Program-made: the position numbers and the translations under genes
NCBI GenBank assembly: GCA_033794685.1
Contig: JARAYZ010000002.1
DNA: 64,000 nucleotides
Direction: 5' to 3' (one strand)
DNA from: Lentzea sp033794685
GTDB lineage: Bacteria; Actinomycetota; Actinomycetes; Mycobacteriales; Pseudonocardiaceae
Notes under the pieces: model-generated
What the model was told of the DNA's origin: nothing
Database searches by the model: none
The model's input: only the letters and a program-made list of their open reading frames with translations
Shown: positions 34,894-43,950 of the stretch, piece after piece
Numbering within the stretch: the stretch's first letter is position 1
Layout of the letters: each line of letters starts with the position of its first letter

Positions 34894-35021
34894 GGTGAGT
34901 CCTCCGGTTCGGTGATGTCCGCACCATCCGACCTGGCCGGCCGGGGCTCGAACCACTCCCGGCTCTGCGTATCCCCGGCAGGGAGAGGTAAGGCGTGAGG
35001 ATCGGGCACATACTCGAATCC

Positions 35022-35864
35022 ATGAACGACACCGCACGCCTCGGAGACTTCCTCAAGACGCGGCGCTCGCAGCTTCGTCCCGAGGACGTCGGCGTGCGGA
35101 CGTACGACGAACGCCGCCGCGTGCCCGGCCTGCGCCGGGACGAACTCGCCCGGCTGGCCGGGGTGAGCAGCTCGTACTACACGAGGCTCGAACAGGGGCA
35201 TTCGACGAGCGCCTCACCCGAGGTGCTGGACGCGCTCGCCACCGCGTTGCGGCTGGACGAGTCCGAACGCCAGCACCTGCACGTGCTGGCCAAGCCGGTG
35301 AAGCAGGCACGGGTGCGCAGGCCCGCTCCCGAACGCGTGGACGAGGCGACCGGCCAGCTGCTCGCCGCGCTGGCGGGCGTTCCCGCCGTCGTGCTCGGCC
35401 GGCGCAGCGACGTGCTGGCGTGGAACGGACTCGGGCACGCGCTGTTCGCCGGGCACTTGGACTTCCAAGCCGTGGAGCAGAAGGCGGACCGGCCCAACAT
35501 GGCACGGCTGGTGTTCCTCGACCCGCACACCCGTGAGCTCTACGCGGACTGGCCGGGCAAGGCCAGGGCGGTGGTGGGGAACCTGCGCCTGGTCGTCGGC
35601 CGGCACCCGGACGACGCCACCCTGCACGAACTGGTCGGGCAGTTGAGCGCGAAGAGCACCGAGTTCGCCTCGATGTGGGCCGACCACCGCGTCAAAGCCT
35701 GTGCCACGGCCGTGTACGAGATGCGGCACCCCCTGGTCGGCCCGCTGACCGTCACGCAGCAGACCCTGACCAACGGCCTTGGCCCGAGCGTCGTGGTGGC
35801 CACCGCCCAGCCGGGGTCGTCGTCGCACACCGCGCTGGCCCTGCTCGCGCAAGCCACGGCCTGA
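35022..35864 (+). CDS. XRE-family regulator with MmyB-like ligand domain
   Basis: 280 aa from ATG 35022; GTG 34995 is an alternative. The N-terminal helix-turn-helix reads RRDELARLAGVSSSYYTRLE, then QGHSTSASPEVLDALATAL. The C-terminal domain (LGRRSDVLAWNGLGHALFAG, ARLVFLDPHTRELY) is the PAS-like MmyB/MLTR ligand-binding domain, which in relatives binds fatty acids. It may control the divergent SRPBCC gene. Confidence 0.87.
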   Translation: MNDTARLGDFLKTRRSQLRPEDVGVRTYDERRRVPGLRRDELARLAGVSSSYYTRLEQGHSTSASPEVLDALATALRLDESERQHLHVLAKPVKQARVRRPAPERVDEATGQLLAALAGVPAVVLGRRSDVLAWNGLGHALFAGHLDFQAVEQKADRPNMARLVFLDPHTRELYADWPGKARAVVGNLRLVVGRHPDDATLHELVGQLSAKSTEFASMWADHRVKACATAVYEMRHPLVGPLTVTQQTLTNGLGPSVVVATAQPGSSSHTALALLAQATA

Positions 35865-35933
35865 CCCCACGTTCCGAACCACACCACGAGAAGGGCGCGG
35901 CGCTGCCGCATGCCCGAAAACAGTGAGGAAAGC

Positions 35934-36878
35934 ATGTCCGCGAAGCATGTCCGGAAGACCCTCGTCGCCGCCGTCCTGGCCGCGACCACCCTCGTCCCGC
36001 TCCCGGCGTCGGCTGCCACGTACCCGTTGTGCGCGGCCCGGATCGTCCAGCACTTCGACCTGGACAAGGGGCAGACGCCCGAGAGCATGGTGTTCGCCCC
36101 GGACGGCACGGCGTACGTGACGTTCGCCAAGGCCCGGCAGATCGCCGAGATCACGCCCGGCGGTCGCGTCCGCGTCCTGGCCACGCTGCCCGCGCCCGCT
36201 GACGGCGGGACCGGCACGCCCGCGCTGGGCTTCCCGTTGACGGTCGGCATCGAACGGGCCCCCGACGGCACCCTGTACTTCCTGTACGCCACCGGCACCG
36301 CGGACCTCACCGGCGTGTGGAGCCTGCGTCCCGGCGGCACCCCGCGGCGCATCGCGGCGTTGCCCGCCACCAGCCTCCCGAACGGCATCGCGCTCGACCA
36401 CCGCACGCTCTACGTCGCGGACTCCACCGGTGCGATCTGGCGCGTGCCCACGTCCGGTGGCACCGCCGCGGTCTGGTCGTCCGACCGGGAGCTCGCTCCC
36501 GCCGGCTTCCTCGGCGCGAACGGCCTCCGCCTGCGGGACGGCGCGGTCTGGGCGACCAACCTCGACCGCGGGACGATCGTGCGCATCCCGGTGCGGGCCA
36601 ACGGAACCGCAGGTCGCGCGCAGGTGGTCGCCACGGGCCTCACGGGCATCGACGACTTCGCCTTCACCGGCCGCGGCACCGAGATCCTCGCGGCGCTGGA
36701 CACCGTCAACCAGGTGGCGCTGGTCCGGCCCGACGGCACCCACACCGTGGTGCTGACCGAGGCGGACGGCCTGCAGGGCCCGACCACGGTCGTGCTGCGC
36801 GGCCGCGACGTCTACGTGCCGAGCGCCGCCTACCTGACCGCGAAAGACCCGAACCTGGTGCGCGCCCACCTGCGGTGA
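35934..36878 (+). CDS. secreted six-bladed beta-propeller (ScyD/SMP-30-like)
   Basis: 314 aa from ATG 35934, with GAGGAAA seven bases ahead. Signal peptide: TLVAAVLAATTLVPLPASAA. The mature region has propeller repeats ESMVFAPDGTAYVTFAKARQ, TVGIERAPDGTLYFLYA, NGIALDHRTLYVADSTGA and GRGTEILAALDTVNQVALV. It matches the ScyD/ScyE secreted propeller group of unclear function, related to strictosidine-synthase-like lactonases. No linked pathway. Confidence 0.8.
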   Translation: MSAKHVRKTLVAAVLAATTLVPLPASAATYPLCAARIVQHFDLDKGQTPESMVFAPDGTAYVTFAKARQIAEITPGGRVRVLATLPAPADGGTGTPALGFPLTVGIERAPDGTLYFLYATGTADLTGVWSLRPGGTPRRIAALPATSLPNGIALDHRTLYVADSTGAIWRVPTSGGTAAVWSSDRELAPAGFLGANGLRLRDGAVWATNLDRGTIVRIPVRANGTAGRAQVVATGLTGIDDFAFTGRGTEILAALDTVNQVALVRPDGTHTVVLTEADGLQGPTTVVLRGRDVYVPSAAYLTAKDPNLVRAHLR

Positions 36879-36957
36879 CCGACATTGTTCCGGGCAGTTC
36901 GAAGAAATCGCTAACAATGGAGGTGATGAACGCGACTGGTAGCACGAAGGAGGCGAA

Positions 36958-37665
36958 ATGATCGCCAAGGTGCGAATTCATCACCGATGTTTGGTAATTC
37001 TTGGATTCAGTGGAATTCTGATCGCCGGGTGCGGCTCGACGCCCCCGCCGCAGCCGCCCCCGGTCAGCGCTTCCGCCGTCGAGCAACCGGCCGGGCCGGC
37101 CGAATCGACTGAACCGGCCAGTTCGGCGCCGGTGCCGCCACCGCCGGTGTCACGGTTCCCCGCCGAGCTGGTGGGTGAGTGGAGCGCGAGCACGAGCAGG
37201 TCCGGCAAGCTGGAGCTGGTGCTCACCGCGGACGGCGGCTTTCGCCAGTACAGCGGCACTTTCGACTGGAGCGGCAAGGCGACGGTCAAGGGAGCCCGGA
37301 TCACCTTCAAGGGCGTCGACGGCAAGTCCAGCACCGAGGACTGGTCGCTCAGCGGCGGCACGCTGACCCTGGCCGGGCAGACCTATCTCAAGGCCGATGC
37401 CGGTGCGGGCGGCGCGCTCGCCCTGGCCGGTTCGTGGATGGGCATGGACGACATCTTCGAGACGCTGACGTTCACCGGGAACGGCACCTACAAACGTGAG
37501 CGGGACGGCGGAACCACCGCAAGTGGCACGTTCAAGGTGCAGGGCGACGAACTCACGTTCCTGCCGTCCGGTGGCGCGCCCACAACCGCCACCTTTTCCG
37601 TCGCCGACGCGATCCTGACCCTCAAATCGAGCGCGGGAACGGTGCAGTACGTGCGATCGTCCTGA
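36958..37665 (+). CDS. lipoprotein with two lipocalin-like modules
   Basis: 235 aa. Lipobox ILIAGC (Cys about 24), a Pro-rich linker, then two similar beta modules: LVGEWSASTSRSGKLELVLT... and LAGSWMGMDDIFETLTFTGN.... Each has a GxW opening and a closing TFLP/TLAG strand, as in the small lipocalin-like 5 class. AAGGAGG precedes the ATG. The first 25 codons are much more AT-rich than their neighbours. Function unknown. Confidence 0.78.
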   Translation: MIAKVRIHHRCLVILGFSGILIAGCGSTPPPQPPPVSASAVEQPAGPAESTEPASSAPVPPPPVSRFPAELVGEWSASTSRSGKLELVLTADGGFRQYSGTFDWSGKATVKGARITFKGVDGKSSTEDWSLSGGTLTLAGQTYLKADAGAGGALALAGSWMGMDDIFETLTFTGNGTYKRERDGGTTASGTFKVQGDELTFLPSGGAPTTATFSVADAILTLKSSAGTVQYVRSS

Positions 37666-37667
37666 CC

Positions 37668-38285
37668 ATGGCGAACGGCGTGGTGCTCGACGACGGGGAA
37701 CTGGAGGCCCGCTGGGCGAACGCGTGGCACCCCGGCGTGATCGCCCGGCGGCTCGCCGGGGTGCGCACCCCCTGGTCCGTCGCGGCGGGCTGGGCGCTGG
37801 ACCTCTTCCGGGGTGAGCAGACCCGGTCGCACGGCGACCTGGAGATCGCGGTGCCCGTCGCGGGTTTCGCGGAGATCCGCGCCCGCTTCCCCGGCCACGC
37901 GTTCGACGTCGCGTCGGCGGGCCGCGTCTTCTTCGACGCGGAGGCGGACGTGCTGGCGGTGACGCACCAGACGTGGCTGCGGGACCCGGCGACCGGCGAC
38001 TGGCGGTGCGACGTGTTTCGCGAACCGCATGACGGCGGCACGTGGATCTGCCGTCGTGACGAGGGCATCCGGCTGCCGTACGACGTGATCGTCGAGCGCA
38101 CGGCGGACCGGATCCCTTTCCTCGCACCGGAAGTGGTGCTGCTCTTCAAGGCGAAGGCGGTGCGGCCCAAGGACCAGCGGGACTTCGAGGGCGTGCTGCC
38201 CCTGCTCGACCCCTGGCGGCGCGGCCGGCTGGGGGAGTGGCTGAACCGCGTGCACCCCGGCCACTGCTGGCTGGACGCGCTCTGA
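37668..38285 (+). CDS. nucleotidyltransferase, ANT(2'')/LinB-like fold
   Basis: 205 aa. AGWALDLFRGEQTRSHGDLE carries the nucleotidyltransferase core (GW...D; HGDLEIAV acidic pair). VLLFKAKAVRPKDQRDFEGV near the end is typical of aminoglycoside 2''-nucleotidyltransferase-like proteins. Members adenylylate small molecules or are uncharacterised; resistance activity cannot be read from this. The ATG follows the lipoprotein stop by two bases. Confidence 0.78.
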   Translation: MANGVVLDDGELEARWANAWHPGVIARRLAGVRTPWSVAAGWALDLFRGEQTRSHGDLEIAVPVAGFAEIRARFPGHAFDVASAGRVFFDAEADVLAVTHQTWLRDPATGDWRCDVFREPHDGGTWICRRDEGIRLPYDVIVERTADRIPFLAPEVVLLFKAKAVRPKDQRDFEGVLPLLDPWRRGRLGEWLNRVHPGHCWLDAL

Positions 38286-38288
38286 CGG

Positions 38289-39377
38289 TCACCAGCCCCG
38301 GTGGCGGGGCCAGACCTCCCCGCTCACGAGGTGGTAGCGGTCGTGCTGGGCGGCGGTGGCGCAGGCGTGGTTCGGCAGGATCCGCAGGCGGGTGCCGATC
38401 GGCAGGTCCGGCACCGGTTCGCCGTCCCGCGTGCTGAGGACACCGTGTTCCTGGCTCGCCCCCGTCATGACGAGTCCGGGAACCAACCGGCCGCCGGCGT
38501 CGGCGACGAGCCCGTACCCCTGGTCGACGGCCTGTGTCTGGGTGCCCCGGTCCCGTGAGGTCGCCATCCAGCCGCCGTCGGTGATCACCCAGTTGCGGCC
38601 GGGCTGGTGGCCGATCACCGTGACGGCCACGGTGAGGGCGAGGTCGTCGGTGGTGCAGACACCGATCCCGGCCATGACCAGGTCGAAGAACACGTAGTTG
38701 CCCGCGCGGACCTCGGTGACACCGGTCAGGTCGGTCGCGGCGTGGGCGGTGGGGGTGGAACCGACGCTGACGATCTCGCAGGGGAGACCGGCGGCACGCA
38801 TCGTGGTGGCGGCCGCGACTGCGACGTCGCGTTCGTTCTGCGCCGCCTTTCGCAAAGCCTCCGGCGTGTAGGCGAAGTAGGACTCGCCCGCGTGGGTGAG
38901 GACACCGGCGAGGTTGCCGCCGAGCGCCCGGCCGATCTCGAGCAGCACGGGATCGCCGGCCGCGACACCGCCGCGGTGCCCGTCGCAGTCGATCTCGACC
39001 AGCGCCGGGACGCGGAGGTTCTCCTCGTGCGCGAACGAGGTCACGGCCTCGGCCTGCGCGAGGGAGTCGAGCAGGACCGTCAGGCGCACGCCGCGGCGCA
39101 GGAGGGCGGCGACGCGCGGGAGCTTGTGCGGGTCGACGCCGACGGCGTAGAGGACGTCCCGGTAGCCCGCGCCGGCGAAGTGCTCGGCCTCGGCGAGCGT
39201 CGACACGGTGATCGGCCCGTCCCCGTGCACGCGCCGGGCGACCTCGACGGACTTGGACGTCTTGACGTGCAGGCGAAGTGGCACGCCGAGCGTCGCGAGG
39301 TGGTCGCGCAGCCGTGCCGCGTTGCGGTCGAGCCGGTCGGTGTCGAGCACGGCGAACGGGGTGTCCACGGTGGTCAC
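38289..39377 (-). CDS. D-threonine aldolase/D-serine dehydratase-like PLP enzyme
   Basis: 362 aa. Alanine-racemase-type N-domain with PLP Lys in LRLHVKTSKSVEVARR (near residue 39). The C-terminal domain ends with PNHACATAAQHDRYHL, the His/Cys metal site of the DSD1/D-threonine aldolase family. It should deaminate or cleave a D-hydroxy amino acid. The start overlaps the stop of the ornithine-cyclodeaminase-like gene (ATGA). Third gene of a regulator-led operon for D-amino-acid use. Confidence 0.88.
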   Translation of the reverse strand: MTTVDTPFAVLDTDRLDRNAARLRDHLATLGVPLRLHVKTSKSVEVARRVHGDGPITVSTLAEAEHFAGAGYRDVLYAVGVDPHKLPRVAALLRRGVRLTVLLDSLAQAEAVTSFAHEENLRVPALVEIDCDGHRGGVAAGDPVLLEIGRALGGNLAGVLTHAGESYFAYTPEALRKAAQNERDVAVAAATTMRAAGLPCEIVSVGSTPTAHAATDLTGVTEVRAGNYVFFDLVMAGIGVCTTDDLALTVAVTVIGHQPGRNWVITDGGWMATSRDRGTQTQAVDQGYGLVADAGGRLVPGLVMTGASQEHGVLSTRDGEPVPDLPIGTRLRILPNHACATAAQHDRYHLVSGEVWPRHRGW

Positions 39378-40291
39378 TCGGAGGCTCCTGACGAGTGGCG
39401 GCGCAGCAGGGCGGCGGCGAGGGTGAGGTCCTGCAGGGCGAAGCCGGAGCTGTCGAAGACCGTGATCTCCTCGGGCGAGGTCCGGCCGGTGGCGTCACCG
39501 GTGAGCACCGCGCCGAGGGCGACGGGCGTCGTCGTGGCGTGCTGGAACTCGCCGATCGCGCGTGACTGCTCCGGCAGGTCGCAGAACAGCGATGCGCGGT
39601 CGTACAGCGCGACGGGCAGTTCCTGCTTGCCCGGACCGTCGGCACCCATCGCGGAGACGTGCGTGCCCGGTGCGACCCAGCTCGCGTCGAACAGCGGCTG
39701 CCGGGAGGTGGTGGCGGTGACGAGCACGTCCGCCGCGGCGACTCCGGCCTGGACGCCGGAGGGTTCGGCGGGCAGCCCGGTCCGCGCGATGACGGCGGCG
39801 GCGAACTCCCTTGCCGCACTGGCACGACGGCCGACGACGAGCACGCGTTCGATCGGCCGCACCCGGCTGACCGCGCGGACCTCGTGCAGGGCCTGGTGGC
39901 CCGTGCCGATCACGGTCAGCGTGCGCGAGTCGGCACGGGCCAGCGTGCTGACGGCCAGCGCGTCGGCGGCGGCCGTGCGGTAGGCGTTGGCGGCGGCCGC
40001 CTCGACGACGGCGCTGAGCCGTCCGGTCGTCGGGTCGAGCAGCACGATCGTGGAGCTGTGGCGGGGCAGGGCCGTGTTGTCCGGCCAGAAGCTGCCGATC
40101 TTCACTCCGGCGAGGTCGCCCGCGGAGCCGGACTTCAGGGTGAACCTGTTGTGCAGCACCGAGGAGTGCCCGATCACGACGGGGAACGTCGTGCCGGTGC
40201 CGGTGGCGAGGAACGCCTCCCTGGCCGCCTCCAGTGCCAGTTCGTCGTCGACGAGCGCCGCCGACTCGGCCTCGCTGATGAACGTCGTCAC
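39374..40291 (-). CDS. ornithine cyclodeaminase/mu-crystallin family dehydrogenase
   Basis: 305 aa. The Rossmann motif is TLTVIGTGHQALHEVRAV near residue 125, with GRRASAAREFAAAV after it. The N-terminal Lys in RFTLKSGSAGDL and the Asp in FDSSGFALQDL near the end are family positions. Members include ornithine cyclodeaminase and DauB-type NAD(P)-dependent amino-acid dehydrogenases. With a DauR-like regulator directly upstream, an imino-acid reductase or dehydrogenase role is likely. Confidence 0.87.
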   Translation of the reverse strand: MTTFISEAESAALVDDELALEAAREAFLATGTGTTFPVVIGHSSVLHNRFTLKSGSAGDLAGVKIGSFWPDNTALPRHSSTIVLLDPTTGRLSAVVEAAAANAYRTAAADALAVSTLARADSRTLTVIGTGHQALHEVRAVSRVRPIERVLVVGRRASAAREFAAAVIARTGLPAEPSGVQAGVAAADVLVTATTSRQPLFDASWVAPGTHVSAMGADGPGKQELPVALYDRASLFCDLPEQSRAIGEFQHATTTPVALGAVLTGDATGRTSPEEITVFDSSGFALQDLTLAAALLRRHSSGASE

Positions 40292-40938
40292 GGCTTGTCC
40301 TTCTTCAGTTCGGCGAGGTCGTTGTACAGGCCGGTGCGGGAGATGCCCAGCCGCTTGGCGATGCGTGCGGGTGCTCCGCGCAGGCTGAACACCCCGGCCT
40401 CGTTGAGCGACCGCACGAGCACCAGCCGTTCGTCACGGCCGAGTGCGGCCACGGGGACGGCGTGCGCGCGCTCGGCCCGTTCGATCAGCGACTCGATCAC
40501 CTGGTCCAGGTCGCCGGAGAAGTTCGTCGTCGCGCCGGTGTCCTCCACGGTGGACAGTCCGAGCAGGTCCGACAGCACGCCGGTGGCGCGGTTGATGGCG
40601 GACACGTCGACGTTGATGCACAACGCGCCGATCAGCGTCCCGTCCCCGTCGCGCAACGGCAGCGTCGTGCACTTGAGCACCCGCCCGTCCTGCGCGCGAG
40701 TGAGGTACCCGACCTCGTTGCGCGCGTCGGCACCCGCGCCGAGCACTCGCAGCCCGATCTCGCTCATCGCGTCACCGGGCACGCGCCCGGTGACGGACCC
40801 GGCGACCGCGACCACGGACCGTTCCGGGTCGCGGTAGTCGTGCAGCACGACCTCGCAACTGCGCCCGAAGGTCGCCACGATGCCCTCGATCACGGGTGCC
40901 AGCGCGGCGAACACGGCATCCGCGGTGTCGTTCGGCAC
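40288..40938 (-). CDS. YheO/DauR-like PAS-HTH transcriptional regulator
   Basis: 216 aa. The N-terminal PAS-like YheO domain (VIEGIVATFGRSCEVVLHDY, KCTTLPLRDGDGTLIGALCI) is followed by a C-terminal HTH: FSLRGAPARIAKRLGISRTG, then LYNDLAELKK. DauR of this family represses D-arginine utilisation genes. Here it leads a coupled operon with an OCD-like and a D-amino-acid PLP enzyme. A tandem GTTCTGAAC sits 13 bp before its start, as expected for autoregulation. Confidence 0.88.
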   Translation of the reverse strand: MPNDTADAVFAALAPVIEGIVATFGRSCEVVLHDYRDPERSVVAVAGSVTGRVPGDAMSEIGLRVLGAGADARNEVGYLTRAQDGRVLKCTTLPLRDGDGTLIGALCINVDVSAINRATGVLSDLLGLSTVEDTGATTNFSGDLDQVIESLIERAERAHAVPVAALGRDERLVLVRSLNEAGVFSLRGAPARIAKRLGISRTGLYNDLAELKKDKP

Positions 40939-40950
40939 GCCCGACCTCCT

Positions 40951-40978
40951 GTTCTGAACGAAGTGTCACGTTCTGAAC
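40951..40978. promoter_or_regulatory. tandem GTTCTGAAC operator
   Basis: Two copies, 40951-40959 and 40970-40978, 19 bp apart, each a near-palindrome (GTTC-T-GAAC) followed by similar bases (GAAGTGT, AAACTGT). They lie in the promoter gap of the DauR-like gene. Confidence 0.6.
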
Positions 40979-41005
40979 AAACTGTCTCACGAGGCCGGGC
41001 GGATG

Positions 41006-41479
41006 TCAGCGACCTGTGGGAGGCGCCACGCCCCACCCCCACTTCGGCACCGGCGCGCCGTGGAACGGCGTGGCGTCCGCGGCGGAGTTCTGCACGGCGA
41101 GCCGGGTGCCCCACTCCAGGTAGGACACGAACGCGGCGCGGAACTCGGGGTCGGACGGCAGGCCCACGTCGTCGGCGGCGTCCATGATCAGGTCCATCCA
41201 GCGGCGGCGCTGCTGCTCGGTGATGGCCCGCCCGACGTGCTGGGAGAGCATGAAGTCGTAGCCGCCGCGTTCCGCGGTGTACGCGGCCGGTCCGCCGAAC
41301 ACCTCACCGAGCCACAGCGCCACGTACCGCGCGTGACCGGGGTCCATGCCCGCGAACACCGGCGCGAGCAGCGCGTCGTCCGCGACCTTGCGGTAGAACG
41401 CCTCGGTCAGCCGGAGCAACGCCTCCGCGCCGCCGGCCCACGTGTAGAGAGAAGGTGTTGACTGGTCGTCGTTGATCAC
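41006..41479 (-). CDS. glbO: group II truncated haemoglobin
   Basis: 157 aa from GTG 41479. The 2-on-2 globin core shows LYTWAGGAEALLRLTEAFYR, the PGHARYVALWLGEVFGGP region and YDFMLSQHVGRAITEQQRRR, in which the His is the proximal haem ligand. The last 20 residues (HGAPVPKWGWGVAPP) match the GlbO-type tail. Likely role: oxygen or NO/redox chemistry. Divergent from an HxlR redox regulator across about 60 bp. Confidence 0.9.
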   Translation of the reverse strand: MINDDQSTPSLYTWAGGAEALLRLTEAFYRKVADDALLAPVFAGMDPGHARYVALWLGEVFGGPAAYTAERGGYDFMLSQHVGRAITEQQRRRWMDLIMDAADDVGLPSDPEFRAAFVSYLEWGTRLAVQNSAADATPFHGAPVPKWGWGVAPPTGR

Positions 41480-41541
41480 GACGCCACTCCAGCAGCACGC
41501 GAAAAACCCGGCAAGTACGCACTTTCTGGTGAGGAGCACCG

Positions 41542-41859
41542 ATGTACCACTGTCCGGTCGAGCTGGCCCTCGACGTCATCGGCGGCAAGTGGCGCACGGT
41601 GATCCTGGCCCACCTCAAGGAACGGCCGCACCACTACGGCGACCTGCGCCGCAAGGTGCCGGGCATCAGCGAGAAGATGTTCGTGCAGCGGCTGCGCGAA
41701 CTGCAGGACGCCGGTCTGGTCGCGCGGACCGAGATGCCACCGCACGTCCAGTACTCGCTCACCGAGGAGGGCCGCAGTCTCGGTCCCGCGCTCCAGGCCC
41801 TCTACGACTGGGGTGTCGGGCGCGCCGCCCGCACAGGTGCGAGCATTGTGGGGACATGA
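41542..41859 (+). CDS. HxlR-family transcriptional regulator
   Basis: 105 aa. Starts MYHCPVELALDVIGGKW with the single conserved N-terminal Cys. The winged HTH continues RTVILAHLKERPHHYGDLRR, ISEKMFVQRLRELQDAGLVA and YSLTEEGRSL. HxlR proteins often sense electrophiles or quinones through that Cys. GAGGAG precedes the ATG. Its TGA overlaps the ATG of the SGNH hydrolase gene. Confidence 0.9.
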   Translation: MYHCPVELALDVIGGKWRTVILAHLKERPHHYGDLRRKVPGISEKMFVQRLRELQDAGLVARTEMPPHVQYSLTEEGRSLGPALQALYDWGVGRAARTGASIVGT

Positions 41860-43001
41860 TCACGACACCTCTGACCGACGCACTCGTGCGCGGCGCCGCC
41901 GAGCTGGAGGACACGGCACGCGGCGTGCGTCCGCACCGCCTGCCCACCTGGGTGCGTGCGCGCTTCCCCGACCCGCAGCTGATGACGGCGGAGAGCAGGC
42001 CTTCCGGAGTGCGCCTGGTGATGGCGACCGAGGCCCGCGCGATCGAGCTGGTCCTGCACCCGAGCTCGTTCTCCTACCGCGGCGTCGCCCGGCCCCGCGG
42101 CAGCGTCGACCTGGTGGTCGACGGTGAGCTGGTCGCCAGTGAGCGGCTCGACGGCGGCGATCACGCCGAGGTCGACATGACGACCGGGGCACGCGAGTTC
42201 CACGAGGGTCCGCCGTTCACCGCGCGGTTCGCCCTGGCGGCCGGCGCCAAGGTCGTCGAGATCTGGTTGCCGCACAACGAGGTGGTGGACCTGGTCGCCC
42301 TGCGCACGGACGCACCGGTGCGCCCGGCCGACCGGGACCGGCGGACCTGGTTGCACCACGGCAGTTCCATCAGCAACGGGTCCAACGCGACCACCCCGGC
42401 CCGCACCTGGCCCGCCGTCGCCGCCCGTCGTGGCGAGGTCGACCTGCACAACCTCGGGTTCGGCGGCAGCGCCCTGGTCGACCCGTTCGTCGCCAGGGTG
42501 ATGCGCGACCGTCCCGCCGACCTGATCAGCGTCAAGTTCGGCATCAACGTCGTGAACTTCGACGTCATGCGGATGCGGGCGTTCGTACCGGCGGTGCACG
42601 GCTTCCTCGACACCATCCGCGACGGCCACCCGGACACGCCACTGGTGCTGATGTCGCCGATCTTCTGCGGCATCCACGAGGACACGCCGGGACCGGGTGG
42701 GATGGACCTGGACGCACTCGCCGCGGGCGAGGTCGTCTTCACCGCCACGGGCCCGCACGGGGACGCGCCGCAGCTGACGTTGCGGATCATCCGCGAGGAG
42801 CTGGCGTCGCTGGCCGAACGCCGTGCGGAGGACCAGAACCTGCACCACCTGGACGGCACCCGCCTGTACGGCGAGCAGGACGCCGTCACGCATCCGCTGC
42901 CGGACGCCCTGCACCCGGACACGGCGACGCACGAGCTGATCGGTGAGCGCTTCGCCCGGTACGCGTTCGCACCCGGAGGCCCGTTCGCCGCCGGTCGGTG
43001 A
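41856..43001 (+). CDS. SGNH/GDSL-type hydrolase
   Basis: 381 aa. An N-terminal beta-sandwich of about 150 residues (FSYRGVARPRGSVDLVVDGE...) precedes the SGNH domain. Block I is WLHHGSSISNGSNATTP (near 170), block II NLGFGGSAL, block III KFGINVVNF, and the acid/base pair is in LPDALHPDTATHELIG. No signal peptide. This architecture is seen in carbohydrate or small-ester esterases. Translationally coupled to the HxlR regulator. Confidence 0.85.
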   Translation: MITTPLTDALVRGAAELEDTARGVRPHRLPTWVRARFPDPQLMTAESRPSGVRLVMATEARAIELVLHPSSFSYRGVARPRGSVDLVVDGELVASERLDGGDHAEVDMTTGAREFHEGPPFTARFALAAGAKVVEIWLPHNEVVDLVALRTDAPVRPADRDRRTWLHHGSSISNGSNATTPARTWPAVAARRGEVDLHNLGFGGSALVDPFVARVMRDRPADLISVKFGINVVNFDVMRMRAFVPAVHGFLDTIRDGHPDTPLVLMSPIFCGIHEDTPGPGGMDLDALAAGEVVFTATGPHGDAPQLTLRIIREELASLAERRAEDQNLHHLDGTRLYGEQDAVTHPLPDALHPDTATHELIGERFARYAFAPGGPFAAGR

Positions 43002-43002
43002 C

Positions 43003-43950
43003 CTACCAGCGCTGGCCTTTGCAGAGCCGCTCCACCTCGTCGCGTTCGGCGGCGAGCTTCGAGTCGGGCGGCCGGTCGCCGTACGGGTGCAGCCGGTCGC
43101 CGACATCGGCGAGCAACCGGTAGCGGATGAGTCGCGTGGCCACCCTGAGCCAAGGTGAGATCTGGCCGGGTTCCTTCGGTGGGAACAGGCCGAGTGCGCT
43201 GTCGAACCACTGGGGAGGGACGAGGTCCCGGGTGAGCGCGTCGACCACGCGCTCGCGGATCACCGCGCAGACCGCCTCGTTGGCCGCTGCGGAGTTGTCC
43301 GCGGCGACCATCGCGGCCTGCCTGGCGAAAGTCGCTTCGTCGTGCCGGCGCCGTGCGTGCTCTTCCTTGTCGACGGGCCGGTTGCCCGAGCGGCGGAACG
43401 CCGACCACGTCCGTGCTTCCCTACGCCACAACCGTTCCGCGCCGGCGGGCAGGCCGGTCATCACGTGGACGGCCGTGATCGCCGCCTTCAGCGACTGGTC
43501 CCAGCGCTCACGCTCCTCCCGCGCCTGCTCCTGGTTCTGGCGCAGCCGCTCGATCTCCGCCTCGGGCACCGGTTCCGAGGCGAGCCCCGCCAGGATCAGC
43601 TGGATCGTCTCGGACGAGATCTCCGGCCAGGTGTCGAAGTCGGCTCGGGGCAACCCGCTGCTCAAGCGCACCTTGCGATGCAGGGTGACGAGGTCATGGC
43701 GCAGTGTGTCGATTCTCGTGGACGCCTCGTCCATCCGCGAGCTCGTCTCGCCGGCCTTCTTGTCGACCTTCTCGATGGTCTTCACCACGTCGGAGACGGA
43801 ATGGCCGCCCACCTTCTTCTCCAGCTTCCGCACCTGTTCGCGGATGTCGCCGAGGGTCTTCGTCTTGTCGCCCAGCTCTTTCTCGAGATCATCGATCCGC
43901 TGGAGATGACGGCCGGTGGTCTGCGTCAGTTGCTGGATCGGGTCGATCAC
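43003..43950 (-). CDS. coiled-coil protein of unknown function
   Basis: 315 aa from GTG 43950. The first 100 residues form a strong coiled coil (RIDDLEKELGDKTKTLGDIR, VRKLEKKVGGHSVSDVVKTI). The rest is helical, Trp/Arg-rich and basic (ERLWRREARTWSAFRRSGNR). No domain recognised. Its GTG start overlaps the stop of the membrane protein gene (GTGA), so the pair are co-made and probably form a complex at the membrane. Confidence 0.75.
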   Translation of the reverse strand: MIDPIQQLTQTTGRHLQRIDDLEKELGDKTKTLGDIREQVRKLEKKVGGHSVSDVVKTIEKVDKKAGETSSRMDEASTRIDTLRHDLVTLHRKVRLSSGLPRADFDTWPEISSETIQLILAGLASEPVPEAEIERLRQNQEQAREERERWDQSLKAAITAVHVMTGLPAGAERLWRREARTWSAFRRSGNRPVDKEEHARRRHDEATFARQAAMVAADNSAAANEAVCAVIRERVVDALTRDLVPPQWFDSALGLFPPKEPGQISPWLRVATRLIRYRLLADVGDRLHPYGDRPPDSKLAAERDEVERLCKGQRW

